In this document: positions 38,116 to 48,670 of the stretch, in pieces
Layout: each line of letters opens with the position of its first letter
Position numbering within the stretch: the first letter of the stretch is position 1
From: Bacteroides caecigallinarum
Lineage (GTDB): Bacteria; Bacteroidota; Bacteroidia; Bacteroidales; Bacteroidaceae
NCBI RefSeq assembly: GCF_016901995.1
Contig: NZ_JACJLE010000005.1
Span: 1 to 64,000 of the forward strand
Reading direction: 5' to 3'
Length of the DNA: 64,000 nucleotides
Program-made: the position numbers and the translations under genes
Notes under the pieces: generated by a model
Seen by the model: the letters and a program-made list of their open reading frames with translations, nothing else
Told to the model about the DNA's origin: nothing
Database searches by the model: none

Positions 38116-41100
38116 ATGAACTTTAAAAATCTAACTAGAAGAACATTTGCTATTCTTATAATGAATATGCTATGTTTGGTCGTTTTTGCACAGGAACGAC
38201 AGATTACGGGTATTGTGGTTGATGGTTATGATGTTCCTATTATTGGTGCGAACGTCGTAGAAGTAGGAACCACTAACGGTGTTATTACAGACTTGGAAGG
38301 ACGTTTCAGCTTGAATGTGCAGTCAGGTTCCAAGATTCAGGTATCTTTTATCGGTTATGTTACACAGACAATAACTGTAAATTCACAGGATGACATTAAG
38401 GTAATATTGAATGAAGATTCACAGTCGCTTGACGAAGTCGTGGTTGTGGGTTATGGTGTACAGAAAAAATCAGATTTGACAGGTTCAATAGGTAGTGTTG
38501 ACAATAAAGCACTTGCTGGTAAGGGTGCATCCACAGTAATGGAGTCATTGCAAGGACAAGTGGCAGGTGTTGATATCAGTCAGTCATCAAGCCGTGTTGG
38601 TGAAAGTTTTAATATTGCAATCCGTGGTAAGAGTACTTTGGGTAGCAGTACCAGTCCGTTGTTTGTTGTAGATGGAGTAATTTGTGATGATATTAATTTC
38701 TTAAATCCTTCTGATATTGAGAAAATCGATATCCTTAAAGATGCGTCTTCTACAGCAATTTATGGTTCAAGAGCAACAAATGGTGTTGTAATTGTAACTA
38801 CTAAACAAGCTAAGGTAGGTGATGATATGCGTACTACAGTAACTTATGATGGTTATGCCGGATATAAGACAGTAGCTCGTATGCCGGATTTTATGGACGG
38901 TACAGAATGGGCAGCATATCGCTATATGAAGTATGCAACACCTGTAAAGACAGACGGTTCAATATCTATAATTGACGGTAGATTGCCTTTGGAAATTACT
39001 CCTGGTAATATGTTGTCAATATGGAATGATAAAGGGGATGCAATTTCGGTAAAAAGACGTGAACAATTCCTGACAGAGGATTATACCGACTGGAGTGATC
39101 TGATGTTGCAGGACGGTACACAACAAAATCACTTCATTCAGGTCTCAGGTGGAGGTAAAAAGGTCTCTTATCGTGCTGGATTGGGATATCAGCAGGAAGA
39201 TGGTGTTATGGGCGATGAGATGCAGCGCTATAATCTTAAACTGGCTGTAGATGGAAAGATAAACAGTAAGGTTTCAATGGGTATGACTACAAATATAGCT
39301 GTTTATAATTATGACTACGGCTCTAAGCGTGCAGTTCAGGAGTCTTTCCGTGCCAATCCATATTGGCTTCCTTATAACTCTGCAACAGGCGAATTGAACT
39401 ATCAGCCTGGTAACGACCTTGTTCCTGGACAGACATATAGTGATGCTTTCCCGGCAGGATTCTCAGGCTCGGTATCTCCAATTATGGATGCCATGAATTC
39501 AAGTGACAAGACTAAAGGCTACAGACTGCTTGCAACAATGTACGCACAGTATCAGCCAATAAATGATGTAATAATAAAAACATCATTCTCTCCTACATTC
39601 TCTACACGTAGAAGAGGTGAATATTATGGTGGATTGTCTTCTGAACAGTCAAGTACATACGATAAGAATACAGGCCTTGGAAAGGCAAAAGCTACCGTTA
39701 CAAACAACCAGTCATTCGGCTATACATGGGATACTCAGGTAAACTATGTAAAAACATTCAATGAAGACCATAATTTGAATGCTATGGCTCTTTTCAGTGT
39801 ATATGGAACTGAATCGGAAAAATATGCTATAACCGGTGAAGATGTAAATGCTGAAACACTCTGGTATAATCTTGGTTCGGCAGCCAGCTATAATAATGTC
39901 TCCAGTGACTATGGAAAGGCTACTATGTTATCATATGCTCTCCGTGTAAATTATGGATATAAGGGAAAATATCTAGCCACAGTATCAACCCGTTGGGATG
40001 GATCTTCAAAATTCCTTGACGGACATCGTTGGGGAGTATTCCCTTCTGCAGCTCTTGCATGGCGAATCAGTGAAGAAGATTTTATAAAAGACAATGCTTC
40101 ATGGATAACAAATTTGAAACTCCGTGCCAGCTATGGTGTTACCGGTAATAATGCTTCTGTAGGTAATTATGAAACAATGTTCCTTGCCAACCAACTCTAT
40201 TATTCAGGATTTGGTAAAGGTTTCGGCCCGTCTGTAGTAAATGAGTTGCTCTCTTGGGAAAAGACAAATGAATTCAATATAGGTCTTGATTTCGCATTCT
40301 TGAATGGAAGGATTTCCGGTACATTTGACTGGTATAATAGGGATTCTAGAGATTTGCTTATGGATATGAAGCTTCTTCTGGAACAGGGAACTCCAAGTGG
40401 TCAGATGACTGCTAATGTCGGAAAAGTACGAAATCGCGGTGTGGAAGCAATGCTCAAGGGAATACTATTACAGACTAAGAATTTCTATTGGGATGTTACA
40501 GCTACTTTTGCAATGAATCATAATGAAATTCTTGAACTTCAGGGTAAGAAAGAAGATATGCGTGCTCAAAGATGGTTCATCGGTCAGCCTATTGATGTTG
40601 CTTACGATTTGAAGCAGACAGGTATATGTACTCAGGCTATGGCAAACGAAAAGCTGACAATTGACGGAGTAACAAAAACAAAGAGTGAATGGTATGGCTA
40701 TTTTGAAGGCTGTATGACATACGAAGATCTGAATATGGACGGTAAGATAAATGATGATGACCGTCAGATAATAGGTCAGGGTATGCCTAAGTGGACTGGT
40801 ACTATTTCTACATCATTGACATACAAAAACTGGGATTTCTCAATGACAGTAAATACAAAACAAGGACATACAGTATTAAGTCCGTTCATGCAGGAATTTA
40901 CAGATTATTCAGACCGTGGACGTAATAAGCTGGCTATGGACTTCTATATTCCTGAAGGAGCGCCGGTATTTAACTACACTTGGGACGGAAGCGATTATGC
41001 TTCTTTGACTTCAGATGCATCCAAGGTTGCAGAGAGTACAATTGTTGGTTCATATCCATATCCTTTCAATGATGTGAACTATAATCATGGTGGTGGTACA

Positions 41101-41379
41101 GGATGGTACACTGGAAAAAATAAGGAGTTTGAATCAAACTGCTATGTAGATGCATCTTATTGGAAAATCAAGAATATAACTCTTGGTTATACTTTCCCTA
41201 AGAATCTCATCAATAAGATTGGAATACAGAATCTGAGAATATATGCCAATGTATTGAATCCTTTCACATTTACCAAGTATAAAGGATTTGATCCGGAATG
41301 GGCAGATGCTGCTATTTCTGATGGTACCGGTGGACCAAGTTCAATAAGCTATCAGATTGGTCTTAATGTTAAATTCTAA
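38116..41379 (+). CDS. SusC/RagA-type TonB-dependent transporter, pectin locus 2 (rightward)
   Basis: A complete 1087-residue outer-membrane transporter: signal peptide to VVFAQ, CarboxypepD-like domain (ITGIVVDGYDVPIIGANV), TonB-box region LDEVVVVGYG, plug motifs PLFVVDGVI and LKDASSTAIYGSRATNG, and a barrel that ends in QIGLNVKF. It pairs with the SusD 20 bases downstream. The adjoining CE8 pectinesterase and the pectin-type operator upstream indicate pectin-derived cargo, possibly methyl-esterified fragments; the exact ligand is inferred. Confidence 0.95.
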   Translation: MNFKNLTRRTFAILIMNMLCLVVFAQERQITGIVVDGYDVPIIGANVVEVGTTNGVITDLEGRFSLNVQSGSKIQVSFIGYVTQTITVNSQDDIKVILNEDSQSLDEVVVVGYGVQKKSDLTGSIGSVDNKALAGKGASTVMESLQGQVAGVDISQSSSRVGESFNIAIRGKSTLGSSTSPLFVVDGVICDDINFLNPSDIEKIDILKDASSTAIYGSRATNGVVIVTTKQAKVGDDMRTTVTYDGYAGYKTVARMPDFMDGTEWAAYRYMKYATPVKTDGSISIIDGRLPLEITPGNMLSIWNDKGDAISVKRREQFLTEDYTDWSDLMLQDGTQQNHFIQVSGGGKKVSYRAGLGYQQEDGVMGDEMQRYNLKLAVDGKINSKVSMGMTTNIAVYNYDYGSKRAVQESFRANPYWLPYNSATGELNYQPGNDLVPGQTYSDAFPAGFSGSVSPIMDAMNSSDKTKGYRLLATMYAQYQPINDVIIKTSFSPTFSTRRRGEYYGGLSSEQSSTYDKNTGLGKAKATVTNNQSFGYTWDTQVNYVKTFNEDHNLNAMALFSVYGTESEKYAITGEDVNAETLWYNLGSAASYNNVSSDYGKATMLSYALRVNYGYKGKYLATVSTRWDGSSKFLDGHRWGVFPSAALAWRISEEDFIKDNASWITNLKLRASYGVTGNNASVGNYETMFLANQLYYSGFGKGFGPSVVNELLSWEKTNEFNIGLDFAFLNGRISGTFDWYNRDSRDLLMDMKLLLEQGTPSGQMTANVGKVRNRGVEAMLKGILLQTKNFYWDVTATFAMNHNEILELQGKKEDMRAQRWFIGQPIDVAYDLKQTGICTQAMANEKLTIDGVTKTKSEWYGYFEGCMTYEDLNMDGKINDDDRQIIGQGMPKWTGTISTSLTYKNWDFSMTVNTKQGHTVLSPFMQEFTDYSDRGRNKLAMDFYIPEGAPVFNYTWDGSDYASLTSDASKVAESTIVGSYPYPFNDVNYNHGGGTGWYTGKNKEFESNCYVDASYWKIKNITLGYTFPKNLINKIGIQNLRIYANVLNPFTFTKYKGFDPEWADAAISDGTGGPSSISYQIGLNVKF

Positions 41380-41399
41380 TATTATAAAAACGTAAGATT

Positions 41400-43043
41400 A
41401 TGAAAAAGATATACACTTTGGCTGCAGTTTTATCATTCGCAGCCCTTACCGGTTGTTCTAGTTTCCTGGATCAGGACTTGAAATCGAATGTTCCGGGACC
41501 TGAGTTTTATGGAACGGCACAAGGATACGAAAGTCTCAGAAACGCCGCTTACAGTTCTTTACGTAGCATATATGGTGGCGATCCTTGGCTGTTTGAAGGA
41601 GGTACAGATCTTTTTGCAACAGGAAGAACCAGCGTTAATGTCTGCAACTTATACAGTAACGCATATACAAGTGCCAATGATGCTGTAACTACTTTCTATA
41701 CAGAACATTATAAAGCTATTTCACTTGCCAATGAATTGATTTACTGGGGAAATGATGATGCTACAAGAAAAAATGTCGTAGCACAGGCAAGAGGTCTTAG
41801 AGCATTGTATTATTTAAATCTTGTACAACAGTTTGGAGGAGTACCGTTGATTAAAGAACGAGTCAGTGGTATTTTGGAAAGTGTGGAACGTGCTTCTACT
41901 CTTGATACTTATAATTACATTATCTCTGAACTGGAAAGTATAGCAGGAGGTGATGACCTTGTTGCTGAGGCTACAGACGGTACATTCAACAAGCGTGCTG
42001 CCAATCATTATCTCGCGAAAGCATATCTTTCAAGAGGATATATCTCGAATGACAAGCAGGATTTTGTAAAAGCAATATCTGCTGCCGAAGCTGCCGGTGC
42101 AGGACAACCGCTTACTACAGAATATAGCACTTTATTCAGTAATGCAGGTGAGGGTAATAGCGAAGTTCTTTTCTCTGTTGTTTATGATTTGACTACAGTT
42201 GAAGATAAGGAAAGTGGCAATAAGCAGCAGGCTCATTTTGGCTCGTATTTGAATAATGCCAGCGACGGACACAAATATACATCTTCCACTCTCACGCCTA
42301 CTTTGTGGATGCATGAAGTGTTCAATACCGATACCGATAATCCTTCACAGGATAAACGTTATGAGGCAACATTCATGACAGAGCTTCGTCAGAGTTATTG
42401 GGATTTTTATGATGAATCAAAAAAAGATGTAAGTCCTGTAAAGTATTATTATTGTCCGTCATGGGAATTGGATAATGTCGATTCTTGGCGTGCAGCTCTT
42501 CCTATTCGTGCAGATGCAGTAGTGATAGAACTGCTTCCTGAAGGAAAAAACTATAATGGGGTAGTTACTTCCTATGAATCAAAGATGGAAGAAGATATTT
42601 TCGGCCTTCCTTGCTTCCGTAAGTTTGATGATATAGAGAATGGTAAGGATGTTTTCTCAACTACATCTTCTATGCGAGATATTTATCTTGCACGTCTGGC
42701 AGAGACTAATCTTATAGCAGCAGAAGCATGTATCAAGTCTGACAATCTTTCAGGAGCTTTGAAATATGTGAATATAGTCAGAAGCAGAGCAAATGCAACT
42801 TTGGCTCAAGAAAGCGAAATGAATATTGATTATATATTGAATGAGCGTGCGCGTGAGTTGGCTGGCGAGAATCACAGATGGGCTGACTTGGCTAGAACAG
42901 GAAAGCTTGCAGAGTACGTAGAAAAATATAACCCTGACATATCAACAGGTCAGATAACAGAAAAATTCTATTTACGTCCTATACCTCTTTCAGCTATTGA
43001 GTTGAATCCGGCGCTTAAAGGTCACCAGAATGAGGGATGGTAA
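41400..43043 (+). CDS. SusD/RagB family lipoprotein, pectin locus 2 (rightward)
   Basis: A surface lipoprotein of 547 residues with acylated Cys19 (LTGCSSFLDQ). It has the canonical SusD helical core (QARGLRALYYLNLVQQFGG) and the C-terminal block NERARELAGENHRWADLARTG, typical of the main SusD family. It differs clearly from the second SusD of this locus (54375-56045), which lacks that block. A weak terminator and a gap of 141 bases separate it from the CE8 gene. Confidence 0.94.
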   Translation: MKKIYTLAAVLSFAALTGCSSFLDQDLKSNVPGPEFYGTAQGYESLRNAAYSSLRSIYGGDPWLFEGGTDLFATGRTSVNVCNLYSNAYTSANDAVTTFYTEHYKAISLANELIYWGNDDATRKNVVAQARGLRALYYLNLVQQFGGVPLIKERVSGILESVERASTLDTYNYIISELESIAGGDDLVAEATDGTFNKRAANHYLAKAYLSRGYISNDKQDFVKAISAAEAAGAGQPLTTEYSTLFSNAGEGNSEVLFSVVYDLTTVEDKESGNKQQAHFGSYLNNASDGHKYTSSTLTPTLWMHEVFNTDTDNPSQDKRYEATFMTELRQSYWDFYDESKKDVSPVKYYYCPSWELDNVDSWRAALPIRADAVVIELLPEGKNYNGVVTSYESKMEEDIFGLPCFRKFDDIENGKDVFSTTSSMRDIYLARLAETNLIAAEACIKSDNLSGALKYVNIVRSRANATLAQESEMNIDYILNERARELAGENHRWADLARTGKLAEYVEKYNPDISTGQITEKFYLRPIPLSAIELNPALKGHQNEGW

Positions 43044-43077
43044 TTAGATGATTTGTATAATTATTTAAGTGAAATAT

Positions 43078-43118
43078 ATGTACCCAGGTTTACTATTTAC
43101 GTATTCCTGGGTATATTT
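43078..43118 (+). terminator. Hairpin between susD and the CE8 gene
   Basis: An 11-bp stem with one G-T pair (43078-43088 with 43106-43116), a 17-base loop and a short T tract. It probably attenuates transcription rather than ending it, since no TAnnTTTG box was found before the next gene. Confidence 0.6.
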
Positions 43119-43184
43119 TAGTAAAAAGAGAACGTCTTGACTTTAGTTGTATAGTATAATTACTCCGAAAAAAATATTGTACTT

Positions 43185-44147
43185 ATGAAAAAAATAGTTT
43201 CTATAATTTGTTTTATTGTATTTTCTGTTTCTTCAATTCTTGCTGCACAACAATATAAAGACAGTATAGTTGTGGCAAGGGACGGGACAGGAGACTACCG
43301 TACAATTAATGAAGCTCTGGAAGGGATAAGGGCTTTTATGGATTACAAGGTAAAAGTCTTTATAAAGAAAGGTATATATAAGGAGAAAATTGTTGTTCCG
43401 GCGTGGCTACAGAATGTTGAGTTTATAGGTGAGGATGTCTGTAATACTGTTATAACATATGACGATCATGCTAATATCAATAAAATGGGGACATTCAGAA
43501 CTTATACACTTAAAGTGGAAGGTACAATGTTGACTTTCAGAAATCTTACTATAGAGAATAATGCTGCACAGTTGGGCCAAGCTGTTGCCTTGCATACGGA
43601 GGGAGATAAATTGAGATTCTTAAATTGCCGGTTCCTGGGAAATCAGGATACGGTCTATACCGGTCGTGCGAACTCACGTCTGTATTTCAAGGATTGTTAT
43701 ATTGAGGGTACAACTGATTTTATTTTCGGCCCGTCAACAGCCTTGTTTTTGGATTGTATAATTCATAGTAAGAGAAATTCCTATATAACGGCAGCTTCAA
43801 CTCCTAAGGATGTAAAGGTTGGATATGTCTTTAAAAATTGCAGATTGACAGCTGACGCTAATGTGACTAAAGTATATTTGGGACGTCCATGGCGTCCGTA
43901 TGCTGCAACGGTGTTTATCGGTTGCGAAATGGGGAAACATATCCGTCCGGCAGGATGGGACAACTGGAGAAATCCGGATAATGAAAAGACCGCCAGGTAT
44001 GCCGAATTTGGTAATACCGGTGACGGCTCTTCTACTGAAGGGCGTGTAAAATGGTCCGGTAAGCTGAAAAAGGATGAGGCCGGATTGTATGATGATTTTT
44101 CATATATGTATTCTGTTTCAGATTCATGGAATCCTTCTGAAAACTGA
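43185..44147 (+). CDS. CE8 pectin methylesterase
   Basis: An exported pectinesterase (signal ends ILAAQ) of 320 residues that removes methyl groups from homogalacturonan, opening it to lyases and hydrolases. The right-handed beta-helix shows all CE8 landmarks: GQAVAL (Gln132), NQDTVYT (Gln154, Asp155), EGTTDFIFG (catalytic Asp178) and LGRPWRPYA (Arg234, Trp236). The C-terminal GWDNWRNPDNEKTARYAEF closely resembles the CE8 half of the fusion at 51262-53013, so the two are paralogues within one locus. Confidence 0.93.
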   Translation: MKKIVSIICFIVFSVSSILAAQQYKDSIVVARDGTGDYRTINEALEGIRAFMDYKVKVFIKKGIYKEKIVVPAWLQNVEFIGEDVCNTVITYDDHANINKMGTFRTYTLKVEGTMLTFRNLTIENNAAQLGQAVALHTEGDKLRFLNCRFLGNQDTVYTGRANSRLYFKDCYIEGTTDFIFGPSTALFLDCIIHSKRNSYITAASTPKDVKVGYVFKNCRLTADANVTKVYLGRPWRPYAATVFIGCEMGKHIRPAGWDNWRNPDNEKTARYAEFGNTGDGSSTEGRVKWSGKLKKDEAGLYDDFSYMYSVSDSWNPSEN

Positions 44148-44153
44148 AAGAAT

Positions 44154-44197
44154 AGTCCACAGACAGTTTTGTAATTCGCCGTCTGTGGACTGCTTTT
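44154..44197. terminator. Bidirectional terminator between CE8 and the HTCS gene
   Basis: A perfect 11-bp stem (44154-44164 with 44181-44191) with a 16-base loop lies between the converging CE8 and HTCS genes. T residues follow on the + strand. Confidence 0.8.
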
Positions 44198-47100
44198 TAT
44201 TTGTTCTGCCCTTTCTGGTCTCTATATTCTGATGGGGTCATTCCCATTTTCTGTTTGAAGCATTTGCTGAAATATCTTGGATCGTTTATTCCAACCATGT
44301 ATGCTATTTGTGTGATGGAGTATTCTCCAGACTCTATCAGCTTGATTGCTTTGTTTATTCTTACTTCTTTAATGAATTCTACAGGAGCAAGGCCGGTAAG
44401 TGTCTTCAGCTTCTTGAAGAAAACGGATCGGCTTACCGCCATCTCTTTTACAAGATCGTCCACAACCAATTCGCTGTTGTCTATTCTGCTTTCCATCAGT
44501 TCCAACAGCTTGTCCATGAATTTTCTGTCGCTTGGGGACATGTCAGGAACTTGCGACTCATTATCTTCTGTCTTGTTGTCCGTGTTCAGACTTTGATCCA
44601 ATAATCTTTCTCTGTATGCTTGCTGGATCTTCAGTTTCCTTTGCAGGATGTTTTTAACCCTCGCTTTAAGGTAAGTGGCGCTGAAAGGTTTTGTTATATA
44701 GTCGTCTGCTCCGTATTCCAACCCTTCAAGCTTGCTTTCAATAGCGGTTTTTGCTGTCAGTAGGATTAGAGGTATATGGCTGGTCGTTATTTCGCCTCTT
44801 AGTTCCTGCATCATTTGGAATCCGTCCTTTACAGGCATCATTACATCGCTTATGATGATGTCAGGTACATATTTTAATGCTTTTTCCTTTCCTTCTTCAC
44901 CATTTGCGGCTTCTATAACATGGTAGTCTGCATTAAATATGTTATGTAGAAATTGTCTTAACTCGGAGTTGTCTTCTACGATAAGCATAATGTCTTTGTT
45001 AGTATCGATCTCTTCATCTTCTTTTGTAACTTCATTATTACGTTCTGCAACGGTGTATTCTGTGCCTGATGCATAATCCATGTCATTCTGCAAGAATTCT
45101 ACTTTGTTGTCGTAATGTTCTTTGCCTTTCTTGAAATCGATTTTGAAGCAGCTTCCTTCGTTTGGCTTGCTTGTTACTGTGATTTCTGCTTTATGCATAT
45201 CTACAAAGTCTTTAACCAGTGAAAGGCCTATTCCGGTACTCAATTGTGATGTTCCTTTTGTCTCAACATGGTTTTCAAAACGTACAAACAGTTTCTTTTT
45301 CTTATTTTCGGTTATTCCAACTCCTTTGTCTATAACAGAAATAGCTACAGTATCTTCATTTTCGTGTATAGTTATTTTTATAGATTTTCCGTCTGGAGTA
45401 TATTTGAATGCGTTTGAAAGAAGGTTATATATTATCTTCTCATATTTGTCGGCATCAACCCATAAATAGATTGAGCTCTTGTTTGTTTCAATGTCGTATG
45501 ATATGTTGCGTTCTTTTGCTACTGCCTCGAAGTATTCCATCACTTTGCGGGTGAAAGAGACTACTTCAAGTAATTGTACCTGCATCTTCATTTTCTTGTT
45601 TTGTATTTTCCTGAAATCAAGAATCTGGTTTACAAGTCTGAGCATACGGTTTGCATTACGTTCCACCACGGAAAGTTGTTCACGAATTCCGCCTGGAAGA
45701 TCTTTTTCTTCAAGGATATTCTCAAGTGGAGCAGTGATGAGTGTCAACGGAGTTCTGAGCTCATGGGATATGTCTGTAAAGAATCTCAGCTTCAGGTCTG
45801 TAAGCTGGTGTTCCATCACTACTTTATGTTTCAGTCGGTATATGGTTGATAGAATATATACAGCAGTGAACACTATCAACAGTAGTACAAATACGTATAT
45901 GAGATATGCCAATGGTGTCTCCCAAAATGATGGCAGAATCCTTATATTAAGATTTCGTGTATTGTCAATCCATACGCCATCGGAGTTCGTTGAGCGTACT
46001 TTGAATACATAATCGCCTTTCGGCAAATTAGTGTATGTGGCCATTCTCTGTTTGCCTACATAGTTCCAGTTCTTTTCAAATCCGTCTAATATGTATGCAT
46101 ATTGAATGTCCGAAGGGGTAGTGTAGTCCAATGCTGCAAATTGTATAGTGAATATGTTTTCTTTGTGTGAGAGTGTAAGACGTTCTATATCATCTATTGT
46201 ACATTCTTTTAACGGAGCTGTTCCCGGAACTACTGTGTTGTTGGCAAGCAGTAATTGTGTGAATATAACCGGTGGCTCATATATACTTTTCTTTATAGAG
46301 TCAGGATTGAAATAGAAGATACCTTGATTTGTTCCAAATACCATGTCTCCATTTGACAAGTACTCGGATGATGCTTCACTGAAACGTATCTTGAAGTTCC
46401 TATGTCTGTCCTGGAAATTTTCAAAACGTTCGTCCTCCGGATTGAATTTTGTAAGTCCGTTTTCTGTACTTATCCATAACAGCCCGTTCTTGTCTTCCTG
46501 GATAGACAGTAGTATGTCTGATGGGAGTCCATCTTTAACCGTATATGTCTTGAAACTTACTTTGCCATCTTGACTTATACTGTTCAGTCTGTTAAGGCCT
46601 CCTCCGAATGTGGCAATATATAATTCTCCGTTATGTGTAGGAGTTATCCAGTGTACATCATTATTGCTTAATGTAGTAGGATCGTCCGGTGAACGCATAT
46701 AATGATGGAACACGGCTTCTGATGGATTTTCGAAGTCGAGTTCTGTCATAACCAATCCTCCTGTGGTGGCTATCCATAGCCTGTTTTTTTCATCGGCAGT
46801 TATGTATCTTACCTTATTGCATTCTTTTATAGGAAATCCTTTAAGTATGTTTCGATGATTGATAAATACAGTTTCACCTTTCTCGTTCTTAGTGATATAG
46901 TTTATGCCATTTGAGAATGTTGCAATCCATATCCTTCCCGAATTATCTTCGTATATGCAATAAACATTATTGTCTGACAGACTGTAAATGTCATCAGGAT
47001 TATATTGGTAGCGTGTAAGACGGAACTGCATTGCATCGGCGGTCGGTTCTGCCTTTATCAACCCGGCACCTTTAGTAGCCAGCCACATTATTCCTTTGCT

Positions 47101-48627
47101 GTCGCACATCATGTAATAGACATTTCCTAATAATGGAGCTCCTGATTGGGATATTCGGCCTGTTTCTGTCATGTATCCTATTTCGCTGTACTTATTGTCA
47201 TAAACCTTCAGCATTCCATCTTTGAGTCCTACCCAAAGGTTACCGTTGTACTCCTGATATGCCCTTACTTCATTGCTTAATGTTTCATAGTGGGATTCTA
47301 CCGGACGTTTAATTCTGAAATGTTCGGTTCTGAATGTTACTTTTTCAAGTCCCTTAGAGTGTGTACACATCCATAAGTTACCCTGCCGATCAGAAAAAGC
47401 GCTGTGTATTTTATTTGAAAAGTGCCATTTCCCGCCATTCATGCTGTTATAGAATGGTACCAGACTATTTTTCTCTCTGTCAAAATATGAGAATCCTCCA
47501 CCGTATGGATGTACCCATAGAGACCCGAATATATCTTCGTGTATATGGAATGCCGGTCTGGATCTGTCTGTATTTGTAGGTTCAGCATATACCTTTTCTA
47601 TTTTGATTTTATTGGTATATGGATTATAGTGTGCAACTTCTCCGGTCACATTTTGCTCAAACCATACTTCGTCAGCAGTATCTTTATATATATCGTCAAT
47701 GCTTGCATCGGGAAGCATGTTTGGCTTGAAATGTTCGTAAGTATCGTTTTTTATGTCATATACGAAAAAGCCGTCTTTCTTGGAGGCTATAATAAGTTTA
47801 TCATTTTTCTCTATGTATTTTATACCTGTTATATTTGATTGTATAGGGAGTTTAAGTGGAGTGAAAATATTATTACCTTTATTCAGAATCCAAACGTATC
47901 CGTTGTTTGCACCGAAAAACAGCTTGTCTTTGTTCTCTTCAAGTGTGAAGAACTTTTGTTTTCTTACTATGCCGTCTTTGCCTGAACTGTTAAGTTCGAA
48001 AAAAACTTCAGGATTATTACCCGGTTTATTGAAACATGCGAGTCCGTTGTCCGACAGTACCCATTCATCGTCTCCTATCTGATAGACGTTAAAGACAGAT
48101 GATACAGGAAAAACTTCGGAACCGGAAGAATAATATTCTGTAGTGATCTTTTTGCTTATAGAGTCTGTTATAATTCTTATTGCTCCTCTATTTTGTGATA
48201 GTAACCAGACGTTACCGTTTGGAAGTGTTTTTATTCTTGTTATCGGTATGTGTATTTCTGTATTGTCATAGTCTGGTACACTTTCAAATATTTCAGTACG
48301 CGGATCAAAGCGAAAAGCGCGCTCATCGTATGTAAGCATCCAAATGTATCCGTATTTGTCAAGCTCCATACAGTCAACACGATTATTTGTCAGTGCTATT
48401 TCATTGTCCAGAAATCCTTTGTAAGTATGGAATGTGTATCCGTCGAACTTGTTTATGCCATTCCATGTTGAGAACCACATATTTCCTTTATTGTCCTGCA
48501 ATATATCCATAACTGTGTTTTCGGACAGACCGTCTTCTGAAGAATAATGCGTTATTACGCAGTCTGTTTGTGAATAAACATTTACTATCTGTAGCAATAA
48601 AAGGATAAAAATCGAAAAGTTCTTCAT
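44197..48627 (-). CDS. Hybrid two-component system regulator (HTCS)
   Basis: A one-polypeptide sensor-regulator of 1476 residues that spans the inner membrane. After a signal peptide (to VNVYSQ) come about 14 Reg_prop propeller blades (DNKGNMWFSTWNGINKFDG and similar) and a YYY domain forming the periplasmic sensor, then one membrane helix (about 906-930). Cytoplasmic parts are HisKA (DISHELRTPLTLI, His955), HATPase (NLLSNAFKYT, DKGVGI, STGIGLSLV), a receiver (ISDVMMPVKDG, Asp1261) and a C-terminal AraC-type DNA-binding domain (ITQIAYMVGINDPRYFSKCF). All catalytic residues are present. HTCS proteins bind a specific oligosaccharide and activate their locus. I start at 48627, where the signal peptide begins; 48657 is the alternative. 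It is the only intact local regulator in the window. Confidence 0.94.
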   Translation of the reverse strand: MKNFSIFILLLLQIVNVYSQTDCVITHYSSEDGLSENTVMDILQDNKGNMWFSTWNGINKFDGYTFHTYKGFLDNEIALTNNRVDCMELDKYGYIWMLTYDERAFRFDPRTEIFESVPDYDNTEIHIPITRIKTLPNGNVWLLSQNRGAIRIITDSISKKITTEYYSSGSEVFPVSSVFNVYQIGDDEWVLSDNGLACFNKPGNNPEVFFELNSSGKDGIVRKQKFFTLEENKDKLFFGANNGYVWILNKGNNIFTPLKLPIQSNITGIKYIEKNDKLIIASKKDGFFVYDIKNDTYEHFKPNMLPDASIDDIYKDTADEVWFEQNVTGEVAHYNPYTNKIKIEKVYAEPTNTDRSRPAFHIHEDIFGSLWVHPYGGGFSYFDREKNSLVPFYNSMNGGKWHFSNKIHSAFSDRQGNLWMCTHSKGLEKVTFRTEHFRIKRPVESHYETLSNEVRAYQEYNGNLWVGLKDGMLKVYDNKYSEIGYMTETGRISQSGAPLLGNVYYMMCDSKGIMWLATKGAGLIKAEPTADAMQFRLTRYQYNPDDIYSLSDNNVYCIYEDNSGRIWIATFSNGINYITKNEKGETVFINHRNILKGFPIKECNKVRYITADEKNRLWIATTGGLVMTELDFENPSEAVFHHYMRSPDDPTTLSNNDVHWITPTHNGELYIATFGGGLNRLNSISQDGKVSFKTYTVKDGLPSDILLSIQEDKNGLLWISTENGLTKFNPEDERFENFQDRHRNFKIRFSEASSEYLSNGDMVFGTNQGIFYFNPDSIKKSIYEPPVIFTQLLLANNTVVPGTAPLKECTIDDIERLTLSHKENIFTIQFAALDYTTPSDIQYAYILDGFEKNWNYVGKQRMATYTNLPKGDYVFKVRSTNSDGVWIDNTRNLNIRILPSFWETPLAYLIYVFVLLLIVFTAVYILSTIYRLKHKVVMEHQLTDLKLRFFTDISHELRTPLTLITAPLENILEEKDLPGGIREQLSVVERNANRMLRLVNQILDFRKIQNKKMKMQVQLLEVVSFTRKVMEYFEAVAKERNISYDIETNKSSIYLWVDADKYEKIIYNLLSNAFKYTPDGKSIKITIHENEDTVAISVIDKGVGITENKKKKLFVRFENHVETKGTSQLSTGIGLSLVKDFVDMHKAEITVTSKPNEGSCFKIDFKKGKEHYDNKVEFLQNDMDYASGTEYTVAERNNEVTKEDEEIDTNKDIMLIVEDNSELRQFLHNIFNADYHVIEAANGEEGKEKALKYVPDIIISDVMMPVKDGFQMMQELRGEITTSHIPLILLTAKTAIESKLEGLEYGADDYITKPFSATYLKARVKNILQRKLKIQQAYRERLLDQSLNTDNKTEDNESQVPDMSPSDRKFMDKLLELMESRIDNSELVVDDLVKEMAVSRSVFFKKLKTLTGLAPVEFIKEVRINKAIKLIESGEYSITQIAYMVGINDPRYFSKCFKQKMGMTPSEYRDQKGQNK

Positions 48628-48670
48628 GATAATGTTTTTGCCTATTTTTATAAACATATTGATATTTTTA

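Noticed and set aside
44201-48471. Many open frames on the + strand opposite the HTCS gene
   Set aside because: They lie antisense to a complete HTCS with all its motifs, have no signal or family features and no promoter boxes, so they are shadow frames.
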